DNA from: CAVXDP01 sp964562925
GTDB lineage: Archaea > Thermoproteota > Bathyarchaeia > 40CM-2-53-6 > CAVXDP01
NCBI GenBank assembly: GCA_964562925.1
Contig: CAZLVF010000025.1
Span: forward strand, 1 to 19,109
DNA length: 19,109 nucleotides
Direction of reading: 5' to 3'
Shown here in pieces: positions 8,089-15,251 of the stretch (position 1 is the stretch's first letter; every line of letters begins with the position of its first letter). The position numbers were made by a program, and so were the translations under genes. The notes under the pieces are model-generated. The model made no database searches. It saw only the letters and a list, made by a program, of their open reading frames with translations, and was not told the DNA's origin.

Positions 8089-8846
8089 AGTGTCACCGCC
8101 AAAAGCGTTAGCAGAGAAATCATCCTTGCGATCTCGTTGGTTGCTCCAAGCACGTCTCCTGTTAGGCTCTTGAACTCATGGTTTGCGATTGCAGTCATCA
8201 ATAGTGCGCAGATGATTGAAGTCGTGACGGCCGCTAGGCCGGCATATTGCATCAGGAGGCCTGCGATTGCAAGTGAGATAGCGATTGACGCAAGCAACTT
8301 AACATTTCCATCTGTTCCATGCATCGCCTTTACTACGGTCGATCCTGTGCCTTCATGAGACGCGTTTCCAAACCTCGACGCAGCAACCATAGATAGCTTA
8401 GCGGAGAGTTCTGAAACGATAAGAGTTTGGATGATCACGTTTGGGTTAAGCGTTATGAAAGAGGCTATCGTTAGGATCGGCACGAATAGACCCAGTGCAA
8501 ACCCACCTGCGCCTAAAGCTTTCTCATGCATCGCCTCGATCCTTCTTTCGGGTGGACCATGCACCATTAATGCATCGCCGAAATCTAGCAATCCATCCAA
8601 ATGATGGCCACCGGTTATCAGAATGATTAGTCCAATCGCGAGAGATCCGACGACCAGGCTCGGCAGGGTTGTTGAGGCGATCCAGCCGATTGCGCCTGCA
8701 ATGGCACCGATGAGTACACCGACAAGGGGTGATAGGAACCAAACTCTTCCAAGGTCGCTCAGGTCTGCTGATGCTTTCCCGACCGGTAAGATGGTGAGAA
8801 AAACGATCAGGCTCCTAAAACTGGAGAGTCTACCCAGCGTTTTCAC
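8085..8846 (-). CDS. cobS: Cobalamin (5'-phosphate) synthase CobS
   Basis: This 253-residue integral membrane enzyme joins adenosylcobinamide-GDP to alpha-ribazole phosphate, giving adenosylcobalamin phosphate. The metal-binding signature GGHHLDGLLDFGDA spans residues 79-92, and a C-terminal GDVLGATNEI is also typical. Several hydrophobic helices cover the rest. The start is a GTG at 8846; the TAG of the upstream frame lies two codons earlier in the same frame (TAG-CTG-GTG), leaving no room for another start. The stop overlaps the cobY ATG. Confidence 0.92.
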   Translation of the reverse strand: MKTLGRLSSFRSLIVFLTILPVGKASADLSDLGRVWFLSPLVGVLIGAIAGAIGWIASTTLPSLVVGSLAIGLIILITGGHHLDGLLDFGDALMVHGPPERRIEAMHEKALGAGGFALGLFVPILTIASFITLNPNVIIQTLIVSELSAKLSMVAASRFGNASHEGTGSTVVKAMHGTDGNVKLLASIAISLAIAGLLMQYAGLAAVTTSIICALLMTAIANHEFKSLTGDVLGATNEIARMISLLTLLAVTL

Positions 8847-8849
8847 CAG

Positions 8850-9801
8850 CTAAATGCTAGGTTGGGCTCCTTCAAGAGCCGCTCCAATAACTCCTGACAC
8901 TATGCCCTCAACAACAAGGTTGTAAGACGACTGCTTCCAGTTCGAGCAAATCTTCTGAAACTGCGACCTGCCAGCTTCTCCTCCGATTAGATAGGCTACG
9001 CTTGCGCCTAACCCNNNNNNNNNNNNNNNNNNNNNNNNNNNNNNNNNNNNNNNNNNNNNNNNNNNNNNNNNNNNNNNNNNNNNNNNNNNNNNNNNNNNNN
9101 NNNNNNNNNNNNNNTCTAAGCGGCCTGTCTTGTCTGATCCCATCTTGCTTTCTGATGGCTTCCTTAACAGTCTCTATCACACGCCTGCTGAGAGCTCTTC
9201 CAAGAGCCGTCGCGGTTCCGGCGTAGTTAACTATCTTTCCACGGCAGGTAGAAGCCACGGTGACAGTGTCTGTTGACGTTCCAGTTGCTACCCTGTTTGA
9301 GGCGCGACTGAGTATGTCCAGCTCTCTGAGGGCTACGGCCTTGGCTTCCGTGACGGTTTTCACAATCTCGATGAGGCATGCATCGGTCGGGTTGAAGTCC
9401 AAAAGTATGATAATGTTTATCGTCCCAGCTTTCTCTTGGAAACGCCTTGGATCATCTCCAGCCGCCGTTGCGTTGGAAACTCCAGCTGTCACAACTATAG
9501 AGAAGGGTAAACCAACTTCCACCGAATTCGTCACTGAGGCTTTACGAACATCAGCAGCCGTGATCAGTCCGACCGTGTTCTGTTGGAGCCTTCTCTTCTT
9601 CAATACTTGACGTAGATAACGTTCTGGTCTAGATGTATGGAATCCCTCTGCGACATGATGATTTACGATGCTTTTCGTCGATGTTGATCCTCCGTTCAGA
9701 ACCGCAGAGCTAAAGACTCGAAGCTGTCTCCGTGATCTGATGATGAGTGTTCGGTTATCGACTTCGAGATTGAACCCTGGTATACGAATTCTCGATATCA
9801 A
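8850..9801 (-). CDS. cbiS: CbiS-like protein: adenosylcobinamide amidohydrolase (CbiZ) domain plus probable CobZ domain, interrupted by a gap
   Basis: Residues 1-229 (9801-9115) match CbiZ, which cleaves the aminopropanol arm of adenosylcobinamide to give adenosylcobyric acid for remodelling. Visible are FSSAVLNGG, GLITAADV, a long alpha/beta core and GTSTDTVTVAS. After the N run, 54 residues (9014-8850) end at TAG. They include GLGASVAYLIGG and VVEGIVSGVIGAALEG, which resemble the end of CobZ, the PgpA-like alpha-ribazole-phosphate phosphatase. CbiS of Methanopyrus kandleri is a known CbiZ+CobZ fusion. The two sides sit in different frames across 100 N, but the codons meet the gap exactly on both edges, so a true gap length divisible by 3 restores one frame. 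Start is a TTG next to the cbiB TAG, with GGTGA about 8 bases upstream. Alternative: two separate genes. Confidence 0.7.
9015..9114. other. Assembly gap of 100 N inside cbiS
   Basis: This is a nominal gap. A CobZ domain would need roughly 100 further residues, so the real missing length is probably about 300 bases rather than 100. Confidence 0.95.
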
Positions 9802-10779
9802 CTAGGTCGTCACCAACAAGCTTTGAATCAGCCAACTTCCATAGGTCAGCGGTATGGCTACTATTACCGTGAAGATAGCGCAGGTCGCTCTCATCACATT
9901 GATGGCTCTATGGATATGGGCGGGGGTGAGGTTCTCGTCGGCTTCACCAAGCGCGTAGTATCCAGCCTTCTCCAATCTAACGCCCAACGCACCGGCCATC
10001 GCGGAGATGGGCCATCCAGCGTTCAGGCTCTCGAGGGAACCTCGATCTCTTAGAAGAATCCTCTTGGCTCGTTTCCAATCCTCGCCGACCAGAGCCGAAG
10101 CAAGTAAGAGGGTGTACCCAACGATTCGTGCAGGCGCGTAGTTTGAGATTGTATCCAGTTTCGCAGAGAACGAGCCAAGATCTCTATACTTCTGATCCCT
10201 GTAGCCTACCATCGAGTCGAGCGTGTTTATCACTCGATAGGCTACCGCGCCAGGCGTGGAGAATAGCGCGAAGTAGAAGATTGGTGAAGCGTAACCGTCA
10301 ACTATTCCTTCTGCAACCGTCTCGACGCTGGCGGAGATTACATGTTGCTCGTCAGCTGCAGAGAGGTCCCGCCGGACAGTCTTCTGACATAGTTTTCTAG
10401 CTTCTTCTATTCTTTTAGATTCTAAAGCCTGAGCTACCGGGACAATGTGAGGGTTCCAAGACTTTAGCGCGAAACTGGTCTTGAGGGTGATCGCGGAGAC
10501 AACCACGTATCCGACTGCGCCGAAATATTTCCAAGCAAAGGTAACAAGCGCAAAGGTCGGTAGGGTAAAGAGCGCCACTGAAAAAGAGCAGAGGACGCCG
10601 CCACCGAAGCGAGCTTTCCATGAACTATTGGTTTTGAAGATTGGTTCAAGGTAGGCAACGACGCGTCCCATCCACACTGTCGGATGAAGCTTTTCTGGCG
10701 GTTCCCCAAAAACGTAGTCCAACAATAACGCCAAACCTAAAGCGAGTAAATTCAGGTAGAATGCTGTCGGCGTGATCAT
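9802..10779 (-). CDS. cbiB: Adenosylcobinamide-phosphate synthase CbiB (CobD type)
   Basis: This 325-residue membrane protein attaches aminopropanol (phosphate) to adenosylcobyric acid. The family motifs are clear: DYVFGEPPEKLHPTVWMG (21-38), SVETVAEGIVDGYASPIFYF (residues 151-170), NTLDSMVGYRDQKYRDLG, and NAGWPISAMAGALGVRLEK toward the C-terminus. Hydrophobic segments lie at both ends and in the middle. Its ATG overlaps the cbiP stop (ATGA). Its own TAG is followed at once, in frame, by the TTG of cbiS. It regenerates cobinamide phosphate from the product of the CbiZ domain. Confidence 0.95.
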   Translation of the reverse strand: MITPTAFYLNLLALGLALLLDYVFGEPPEKLHPTVWMGRVVAYLEPIFKTNSSWKARFGGGVLCSFSVALFTLPTFALVTFAWKYFGAVGYVVVSAITLKTSFALKSWNPHIVPVAQALESKRIEEARKLCQKTVRRDLSAADEQHVISASVETVAEGIVDGYASPIFYFALFSTPGAVAYRVINTLDSMVGYRDQKYRDLGSFSAKLDTISNYAPARIVGYTLLLASALVGEDWKRAKRILLRDRGSLESLNAGWPISAMAGALGVRLEKAGYYALGEADENLTPAHIHRAINVMRATCAIFTVIVAIPLTYGSWLIQSLLVTT

Positions 10780-12311
10780 TGAGATCTCTTCAACCCGACA
10801 AGGTCGATGATCGAGCCTACGTCTAAGTTGCGCTCAACGGCGCTCACAACTCGTTCCAAGCTCTTGTTCCATTCGCCTTCGACGGAGACACGTTTCGGGG
10901 TAGTTTTGAGTCCTTTTCTAGAGGCGAGATACGCGACAAGAGTTTCTCTTAGTGGTGGCTTGTCGAAGATGCCGTGTAAGTAGGTTCCGAAGACAAGGCC
11001 GCTCTCATCAACCGCTCCATCCACGTCTGAAACGATCGATCCAAGTCTTCTAATGATCCTGAACGTTGGCTTTGCCTGAGCTCCGACCCTCGTCTTTCCC
11101 ATATGGATCTCGTACCCGGAAAGCTGTTCATCGCGAATCTTCTCGAGGATCGGTCCTCCACCTACTGGAACCGCGGTTACGAGCTCTGTAACTTTCTCGT
11201 AGCTGTCGAAGTCGGTATCAACGTCAAGTAGGCCGAGGCCGTCCACTCTCTCAACAGACCCGGATTCGATACCTTTCTCGTCGAGTATCTTTCTCCCAAG
11301 CATCTGGTACCCACCACATATCCCAACGATGGGGATGCGGTGGGAATGGAGATGCTCAATGGACGAGTCTATCCCGTTCTCGCGCAGCCATTCAAGGTCT
11401 CTGATAGTATTCTTGGTTCCAGGCAAGATCACCATGTCCACATCGGCTAAATCCTCTATACTGCTTGCGAAGAGGAGGTTGACCATTGGATGTGCCTGCA
11501 ACGGCTCGAAGTCTGTGAAGTTAGATATTCTGGGGAACCGGATAACAGCGATCTTCACCGGTCCATTCTTTTGCTTAGAATTCCCGAGCGAGACAGAGTC
11601 CTCGTTTGGAAGCCTCATTCCTTCTATGTAAGGTAGGACACCGATTACTGGTAGGTCAGTCATCTTCTGAACGGTCTCAAGCCCGGGCTTCAACAGTTCG
11701 GTCTCTCCCCGGAACTTGTTCAGGATGAACCCTCGAACTCTCGCTTTGTGCTCTGGTCTGAGCAGAGTCAGTGTTCCAATTATGCTTGCAAAGGCGCCGC
11801 CTCTGTCGATGTCGGCAACTAAGAGGACCTGCGCGTCAGCGAGATCAGCCATCCTCATGTTTGCTATATCAAAATCATAGAGGTTGATCTCAGCTGGGCT
11901 TCCAGCCCCCTCGATAATGATCAACTCATAATCCCCTGAGAGTCTCTTGAATGACTCCTTAACGCCTTCAAACCCTTGAGTCGACGCAAACTCTTGCCAA
12001 TAATCTCTGGCAGAAACGTCGCGATACGGCCTTCCATGAAATACGATTTGGCTTGTCATATCGCCCCTCGGCTTCAACAGTATAGGATTCATGTCCGCTG
12101 TAACAGGTATCCCTGCCGCGAAGGCTTGGAAGGCTTGAGCCCTCGCGACCTCCTCACCAGAATCTGTCACAAACGAGTTAAGCGACATGTTCTGAGCCTT
12201 GAAGGGAGCTACCTTGAACCCTTTATGAGAAAAGATCCTGCACAAGGCTGCAACCAGGACGCTCTTCCCAGAGTGGGATGAAGTACCTTGAATCATCAGA
12301 GCCCTAGCCAA
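10776..12311 (-). CDS. cbiP: Cobyric acid synthase CbiP (CobQ)
   Basis: This 511-residue, two-domain, glutamine-dependent amidase amidates adenosylcobyrinic acid a,c-diamide at four positions to give adenosylcobyric acid. The N-terminal dethiobiotin-synthetase-like domain has the P-loop GTSSHSGKS (9-17), FKAQNMSLNS (37-46) and EGAGSPAEINL (134-144). The C-terminal glutaminase domain has the nucleophile C332 in VGICGGYQMLG, SGYEIHMGKT and a late TYLHGIFD holding the catalytic histidine. The start is a TTG; the resulting MARALMIQGT fits the family start, and GAGGGAAGG lies just upstream. It overlaps the end of the Cys-rich gene. Its presence implies that amidated ring precursors can also be used, although no ring-synthesis genes are seen here. 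Confidence 0.95.
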   Translation of the reverse strand: MARALMIQGTSSHSGKSVLVAALCRIFSHKGFKVAPFKAQNMSLNSFVTDSGEEVARAQAFQAFAAGIPVTADMNPILLKPRGDMTSQIVFHGRPYRDVSARDYWQEFASTQGFEGVKESFKRLSGDYELIIIEGAGSPAEINLYDFDIANMRMADLADAQVLLVADIDRGGAFASIIGTLTLLRPEHKARVRGFILNKFRGETELLKPGLETVQKMTDLPVIGVLPYIEGMRLPNEDSVSLGNSKQKNGPVKIAVIRFPRISNFTDFEPLQAHPMVNLLFASSIEDLADVDMVILPGTKNTIRDLEWLRENGIDSSIEHLHSHRIPIVGICGGYQMLGRKILDEKGIESGSVERVDGLGLLDVDTDFDSYEKVTELVTAVPVGGGPILEKIRDEQLSGYEIHMGKTRVGAQAKPTFRIIRRLGSIVSDVDGAVDESGLVFGTYLHGIFDKPPLRETLVAYLASRKGLKTTPKRVSVEGEWNKSLERVVSAVERNLDVGSIIDLVGLKRSQ

Positions 12312-12312
12312 G

Positions 12313-12651
12313 TCAGCCTTCCCTCAGAATCTTCCGCCTAACCTCAAACCTTCCCAGTCCTAAGGGCCTTCTCAAGCAGTCATGTCCAAGATGGCAGAAC
12401 ACTTTGGCCGCCACACGCGACCTATGTATCCAATGACATTCCTTACAGCTCCAAACAAGTCCGCTCCCAGCCTCGGGCTTGACATATCTCCCAGAGGTTC
12501 GAGAGTCCCGACACGGATAGAATGGACAGAAACACCAGGTACAATCCTGCCCAGGGAAATGGCACGGATAGTATCTACAAGCGAAGTCCGGTCCGATGCT
12601 CTGTCCGATCCTGAACGTCCGGTCTATCCAACGACGCGCAACCTCGTTCAA
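12313..12651 (-). CDS. Cysteine-rich small-domain protein (PF04071-like)
   Basis: This 112-residue protein has a dense cysteine block, CRYYPCHFPGQDCTWCFCPF followed by YPC, then WSCKECHWIHR. That matches the 'cysteine-rich small domain' family known from archaea and some bacteria near cobalamin genes; its biochemical role is not established. The eight or so cysteines and the histidines suggest zinc or an iron-sulfur cluster. The basic N-terminal helix NEVARRWIDRTFRIG precedes the block. The start is a TTG with AGAGGA 8 bases upstream. The frame is open further upstream but holds no ATG or GTG before a stop. It is the first gene of the operon and overlaps the cbiP translation start region. A cobalt- or corrinoid-handling role is an inference from context only. 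Confidence 0.82.
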   Translation of the reverse strand: MNEVARRWIDRTFRIGQSIGPDFACRYYPCHFPGQDCTWCFCPFYPCRDSRTSGRYVKPEAGSGLVWSCKECHWIHRSRVAAKVFCHLGHDCLRRPLGLGRFEVRRKILREG

Positions 12652-12760
12652 ATTCCATGTCCTCTGAGCGACAAGCCGGAGTTTACTCAGACGGCTAGGT
12701 GCGAACCCAGCCGGAAGCCAACGTCAGCCATATATCCGGGTCTGGAATATAGGGGTTGGG
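12652..12760. promoter_or_regulatory. Divergent promoter region between the cobalamin operon and btuFCD
   Basis: Only about 109 bases separate the two divergent units. The single A/T-rich patch is CCATATATCC at 12728-12737, which reads as a TATA element on both strands. For btuF it lies about 28 bases before the ATG, implying an almost leaderless mRNA. For the minus operon it gives a leader of about 55 bases. One regulator could control import and assembly together. I found no B12-box-like riboswitch element. Confidence 0.45.
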
Positions 12761-14134
12761 ATGGATAGACCAACCATGCTCTCTCAACTGACGCAGCGAC
12801 CTGTTGTGTTGTTGCTTTTGCTGGTGGTGGCCCCTCTTGGCGGGTTTGTGTTCTTTTTGAGTGTTGGGCCGGTTCTTGGGGGTGATGGGTTTCCGTTGTG
12901 GGTTGTGGATGGTTTTGGTAGGAATGTTACGATCGATCGGCTTCCGACCAAGATTGTTTCGCTCTCGCCGAGTAATACGGAGGTACTGTTTGCGGTTGGG
13001 GCGGGGTCTAGGGTTGTTGGTGTTACTAGGTATTGTGATTATCCGCCTGAGGTTTTGGGTAGGGTTGGGGATGGGAGTTTGGTGGTTGTTGGTGGTTTTG
13101 TTGATCCGAATGTTGAGGTTATTGTATCTCTTGAGCCGGATCTTGTGCTTGCCTCGGGCGACCTCCAGTTGGACGTTGTTTCAAACCTGGAGGCTAAGGG
13201 GTTGACCGTTGTGGCGCTCTATCCCAGGACGGTTGAAGATGTTGTGAGCGATGTGAGACTTGCAGGCCGGATCGTCGGGAGCTCCGATAAGGCTGAGAGG
13301 CTGGCTGATAGTATGGCTGCACGGATTGCGGCTGTGGTCGAAGGGGTTGAGCGGACGATCGAGAGGCCACGTGTCTACTATGAGGTATGGTATGACCCGT
13401 TGATGAGTGTGGGGCCGGGAACATACTTGAACGATCTGATCGAGATGGCGGGCGGGGTTAACATATTCGCTGATTCCAAGGCTCCATATCCGATAGTGAA
13501 CCCTGAAACGATCATAGAGGCTGACCCTGAGATCATCATAGTGGCGAAGGGTTACATGGGGTTGGCTTTGGAGGAGACGAGATCCGAGATCAGAGACCGG
13601 CCTGGATGGGGGGCGATAAGCGCGGTCCGAAACGATAAGGTATACGAGGTTGATGAGGACACGCTCTACAGACACGGCCCTAGGATAGTGGATGGACTCG
13701 AGGTGTTGGCTCGGATTATCCACCCTGAACTCTACCCTGAGACCGGGCTTCATCGACTGGTTATCCAGACATCTCCAGGGGCTCTAAACTTCGTCTTCGA
13801 GGTTGATGGGGCCTACGAAAGAACCGGGATGAGCGGCACAGTCTCGTTGACCCTGAAGAAAGGCACGCATACAGTTAGGTTACTCAACAGTTCGATCGTG
13901 GTGGGGGCTAGCAGGTTAGAGTTTCTAGGCTGGACAGGAGCCACGTCAGGAAAGGAGGGCTACATAACGTTGAGCCTCGAGGCAGACGCCACGTTGACGG
14001 CGAACTACTACCTATCCACGACTAGTCCCTCAAGGTTCAGCTGTCAGCTTGGCTATATCATAGTAGCCGCTGTAGTAGGCGTGGTCGCTGTGCTGCTCGT
14101 GGCTTTGAAGCTTGGGTCCAAACGTATGGAGTGA
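12761..14134 (+). CDS. btuF: BtuF-like corrinoid ABC transporter substrate-binding protein, membrane anchored
   Basis: Residues 1-12 are followed by a hydrophobic helix (about 14-40), a signal or N-terminal anchor. Residues 46-325 form the periplasmic-binding fold of the BtuF/FepB class: VVDGFGRNVTI, IVSLSPSNTEVLFAVGAGSRVVGVT (65-89), DPNVEVIVSLEPDLVL (115-130), and VYYEVWYDP to LYRHGPRIVDGLEVLA. Residues 330-418 are a beta-rich addition ending in FLGWTG...LEADATLTANY, like InlB-B-type repeats. A last hydrophobic helix (about 430-449) and the basic LGSKR would anchor it in the membrane. The first ~350 bases are unusually rich in G and T. The ATG at 12761 has a TATA element at a leaderless distance; ATG 12776 is an alternative. 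Cobinamide/cobalamin specificity is inferred from the neighbours. Confidence 0.88.
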   Translation: MDRPTMLSQLTQRPVVLLLLLVVAPLGGFVFFLSVGPVLGGDGFPLWVVDGFGRNVTIDRLPTKIVSLSPSNTEVLFAVGAGSRVVGVTRYCDYPPEVLGRVGDGSLVVVGGFVDPNVEVIVSLEPDLVLASGDLQLDVVSNLEAKGLTVVALYPRTVEDVVSDVRLAGRIVGSSDKAERLADSMAARIAAVVEGVERTIERPRVYYEVWYDPLMSVGPGTYLNDLIEMAGGVNIFADSKAPYPIVNPETIIEADPEIIIVAKGYMGLALEETRSEIRDRPGWGAISAVRNDKVYEVDEDTLYRHGPRIVDGLEVLARIIHPELYPETGLHRLVIQTSPGALNFVFEVDGAYERTGMSGTVSLTLKKGTHTVRLLNSSIVVGASRLEFLGWTGATSGKEGYITLSLEADATLTANYYLSTTSPSRFSCQLGYIIVAAVVGVVAVLLVALKLGSKRME

Positions 14135-14138
14135 GTTG

Positions 14139-15188
14139 ATGCTGAACGAGACCCAACCGGCTGTGCCGAGTATACGAAATAAACCATCCCTTGTTGTTCT
14201 ACTGGTGGCTTTAATCGCCGTTCTCATCCTATCATTATCGATAGGTCCAATCCAGATCGCTCCGCGAGAAGTTGTGGATCTGCTCTTCAAACTTCTTCTA
14301 GGTTCATCATCTGCGTCCGAGCCGACCGCGCTCATACTCTTCCAGATCCGTCTGCCAAGGGTCTTGGCTGGAGCTGTTGTTGGGGCGTCTCTCTCAACAG
14401 CCGGCGTTGCCTTCCAAGGGATATTTAGAAACTCGATGGCCGATCCATATGTGATAGGAGTCTCCTCTGGAGCAGCGCTTGGAGCCGCTCTCTCGATAGT
14501 GCTTGGAGCAGGGTTCGGCGTGCCTGGGCTGGGCGATATACCACTTCTCGCTTTTCTAGGAGCTCTCCTCACCGTATCCATCGTGTATAACGTGGCAAGG
14601 GTTGGATCGAGGGTTCCAGCAACAGCCCTGCTATTGTCAGGGATCGCCTTCAGCATCTTCCTATCCGCGGTCGTCGCGCTGTTAGAGATCTTCGCTGGGA
14701 CTGAGCTCCACACGTTGGTCTTCTGGTTGATGGGAGGCTTCTCCTATGTTGAATGGAGGGACGTGTTTGTTGTTGGGGCTTTAGCCTCTGTCTCGATTGT
14801 GGTTATCTACTTGTACGCGAGAGATCTGAACATATTCCAGCTGGGCGAGGAGGAGGCTCAGCACCTCGGCGTCGAGACAGAGAAGACCAAGAAGATATTG
14901 ATAGTGGCTGGGTCGTTGGCGACCGCCTCAGCGGTCTCGGTCAGCGGGATAATAGGCTTCGTTGGACTGATAATTCCCCATATCACAAGGTTGGTTGTAG
15001 GTCCAGATCATAGAATTCTAATTCCAGCCTCGATGCTCGCCGGCGCGATCTTCATGATGTTATGCGACGCCCTTGGAAGAACCGTCCTAGCCCCATTAGA
15101 TCTACCGGTCGGTATTGTAACCGCGCTTTCTGGGGGCCCCTTCTTTATCTATCTGCTCCGGAAGAAGAAAGGAGCCTACGAAATGTAG
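14139..15188 (+). CDS. btuC: BtuC-like corrinoid ABC transporter permease (FecCD family)
   Basis: This 349-residue FecCD-type permease has about ten hydrophobic helices. Family signatures include RLPRVLAGAVVGASLSTAGV followed by FQGIFRNSMADPYVIGVSSGAALGA, the cytoplasmic region GEEEAQHLGVE that contacts the ATPase, and GIIGFVGLIIPHITRLVVGPDH. The ATG at 14139 is preferred because GGAG lies 7 bases upstream, inside the end of btuF; a TTG at 14112 would add nine poorly conserved residues. It forms the membrane channel for the BtuF and BtuD partners on each side. Its TAG stop is in the same frame as the btuD reading frame that follows. Confidence 0.93.
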   Translation: MLNETQPAVPSIRNKPSLVVLLVALIAVLILSLSIGPIQIAPREVVDLLFKLLLGSSSASEPTALILFQIRLPRVLAGAVVGASLSTAGVAFQGIFRNSMADPYVIGVSSGAALGAALSIVLGAGFGVPGLGDIPLLAFLGALLTVSIVYNVARVGSRVPATALLLSGIAFSIFLSAVVALLEIFAGTELHTLVFWLMGGFSYVEWRDVFVVGALASVSIVVIYLYARDLNIFQLGEEEAQHLGVETEKTKKILIVAGSLATASAVSVSGIIGFVGLIIPHITRLVVGPDHRILIPASMLAGAIFMMLCDALGRTVLAPLDLPVGIVTALSGGPFFIYLLRKKKGAYEM

Positions 15189-15251
15189 GGGGACATCGAC
15201 CTGCCAGGCCGACTGGTCGTCAACGGGGTTGAATGCGGCTACGGCTCCCGA

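Noticed and set aside
9015..9114. Genuine frameshift in cbiS
   Set aside because: The frame change coincides exactly with a 100-N placeholder and is explained by an unknown true gap length.
12652..12760. Cobalamin riboswitch in front of the cobalamin operon or btuF
   Set aside because: The space is only about 109 bases, btuF appears nearly leaderless, and I saw no B12-box-like element or the expected stems.
14030..14713. 227-residue minus-strand open frame opposite btuF/btuC
   Set aside because: It lies antisense to conserved btuF and btuC and has an Ala/Pro/Arg/Ser-rich composition typical of shadow frames.
15183..15251. TAG read as pyrrolysine at the BtuC-BtuD junction
   Set aside because: TAG is an ordinary stop at moeA, cbiB, cbiS, the M24-family gene and the DUF71 gene here, and no pyl genes are in view. 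Read-through remains possible but pyrrolysine is unsupported.
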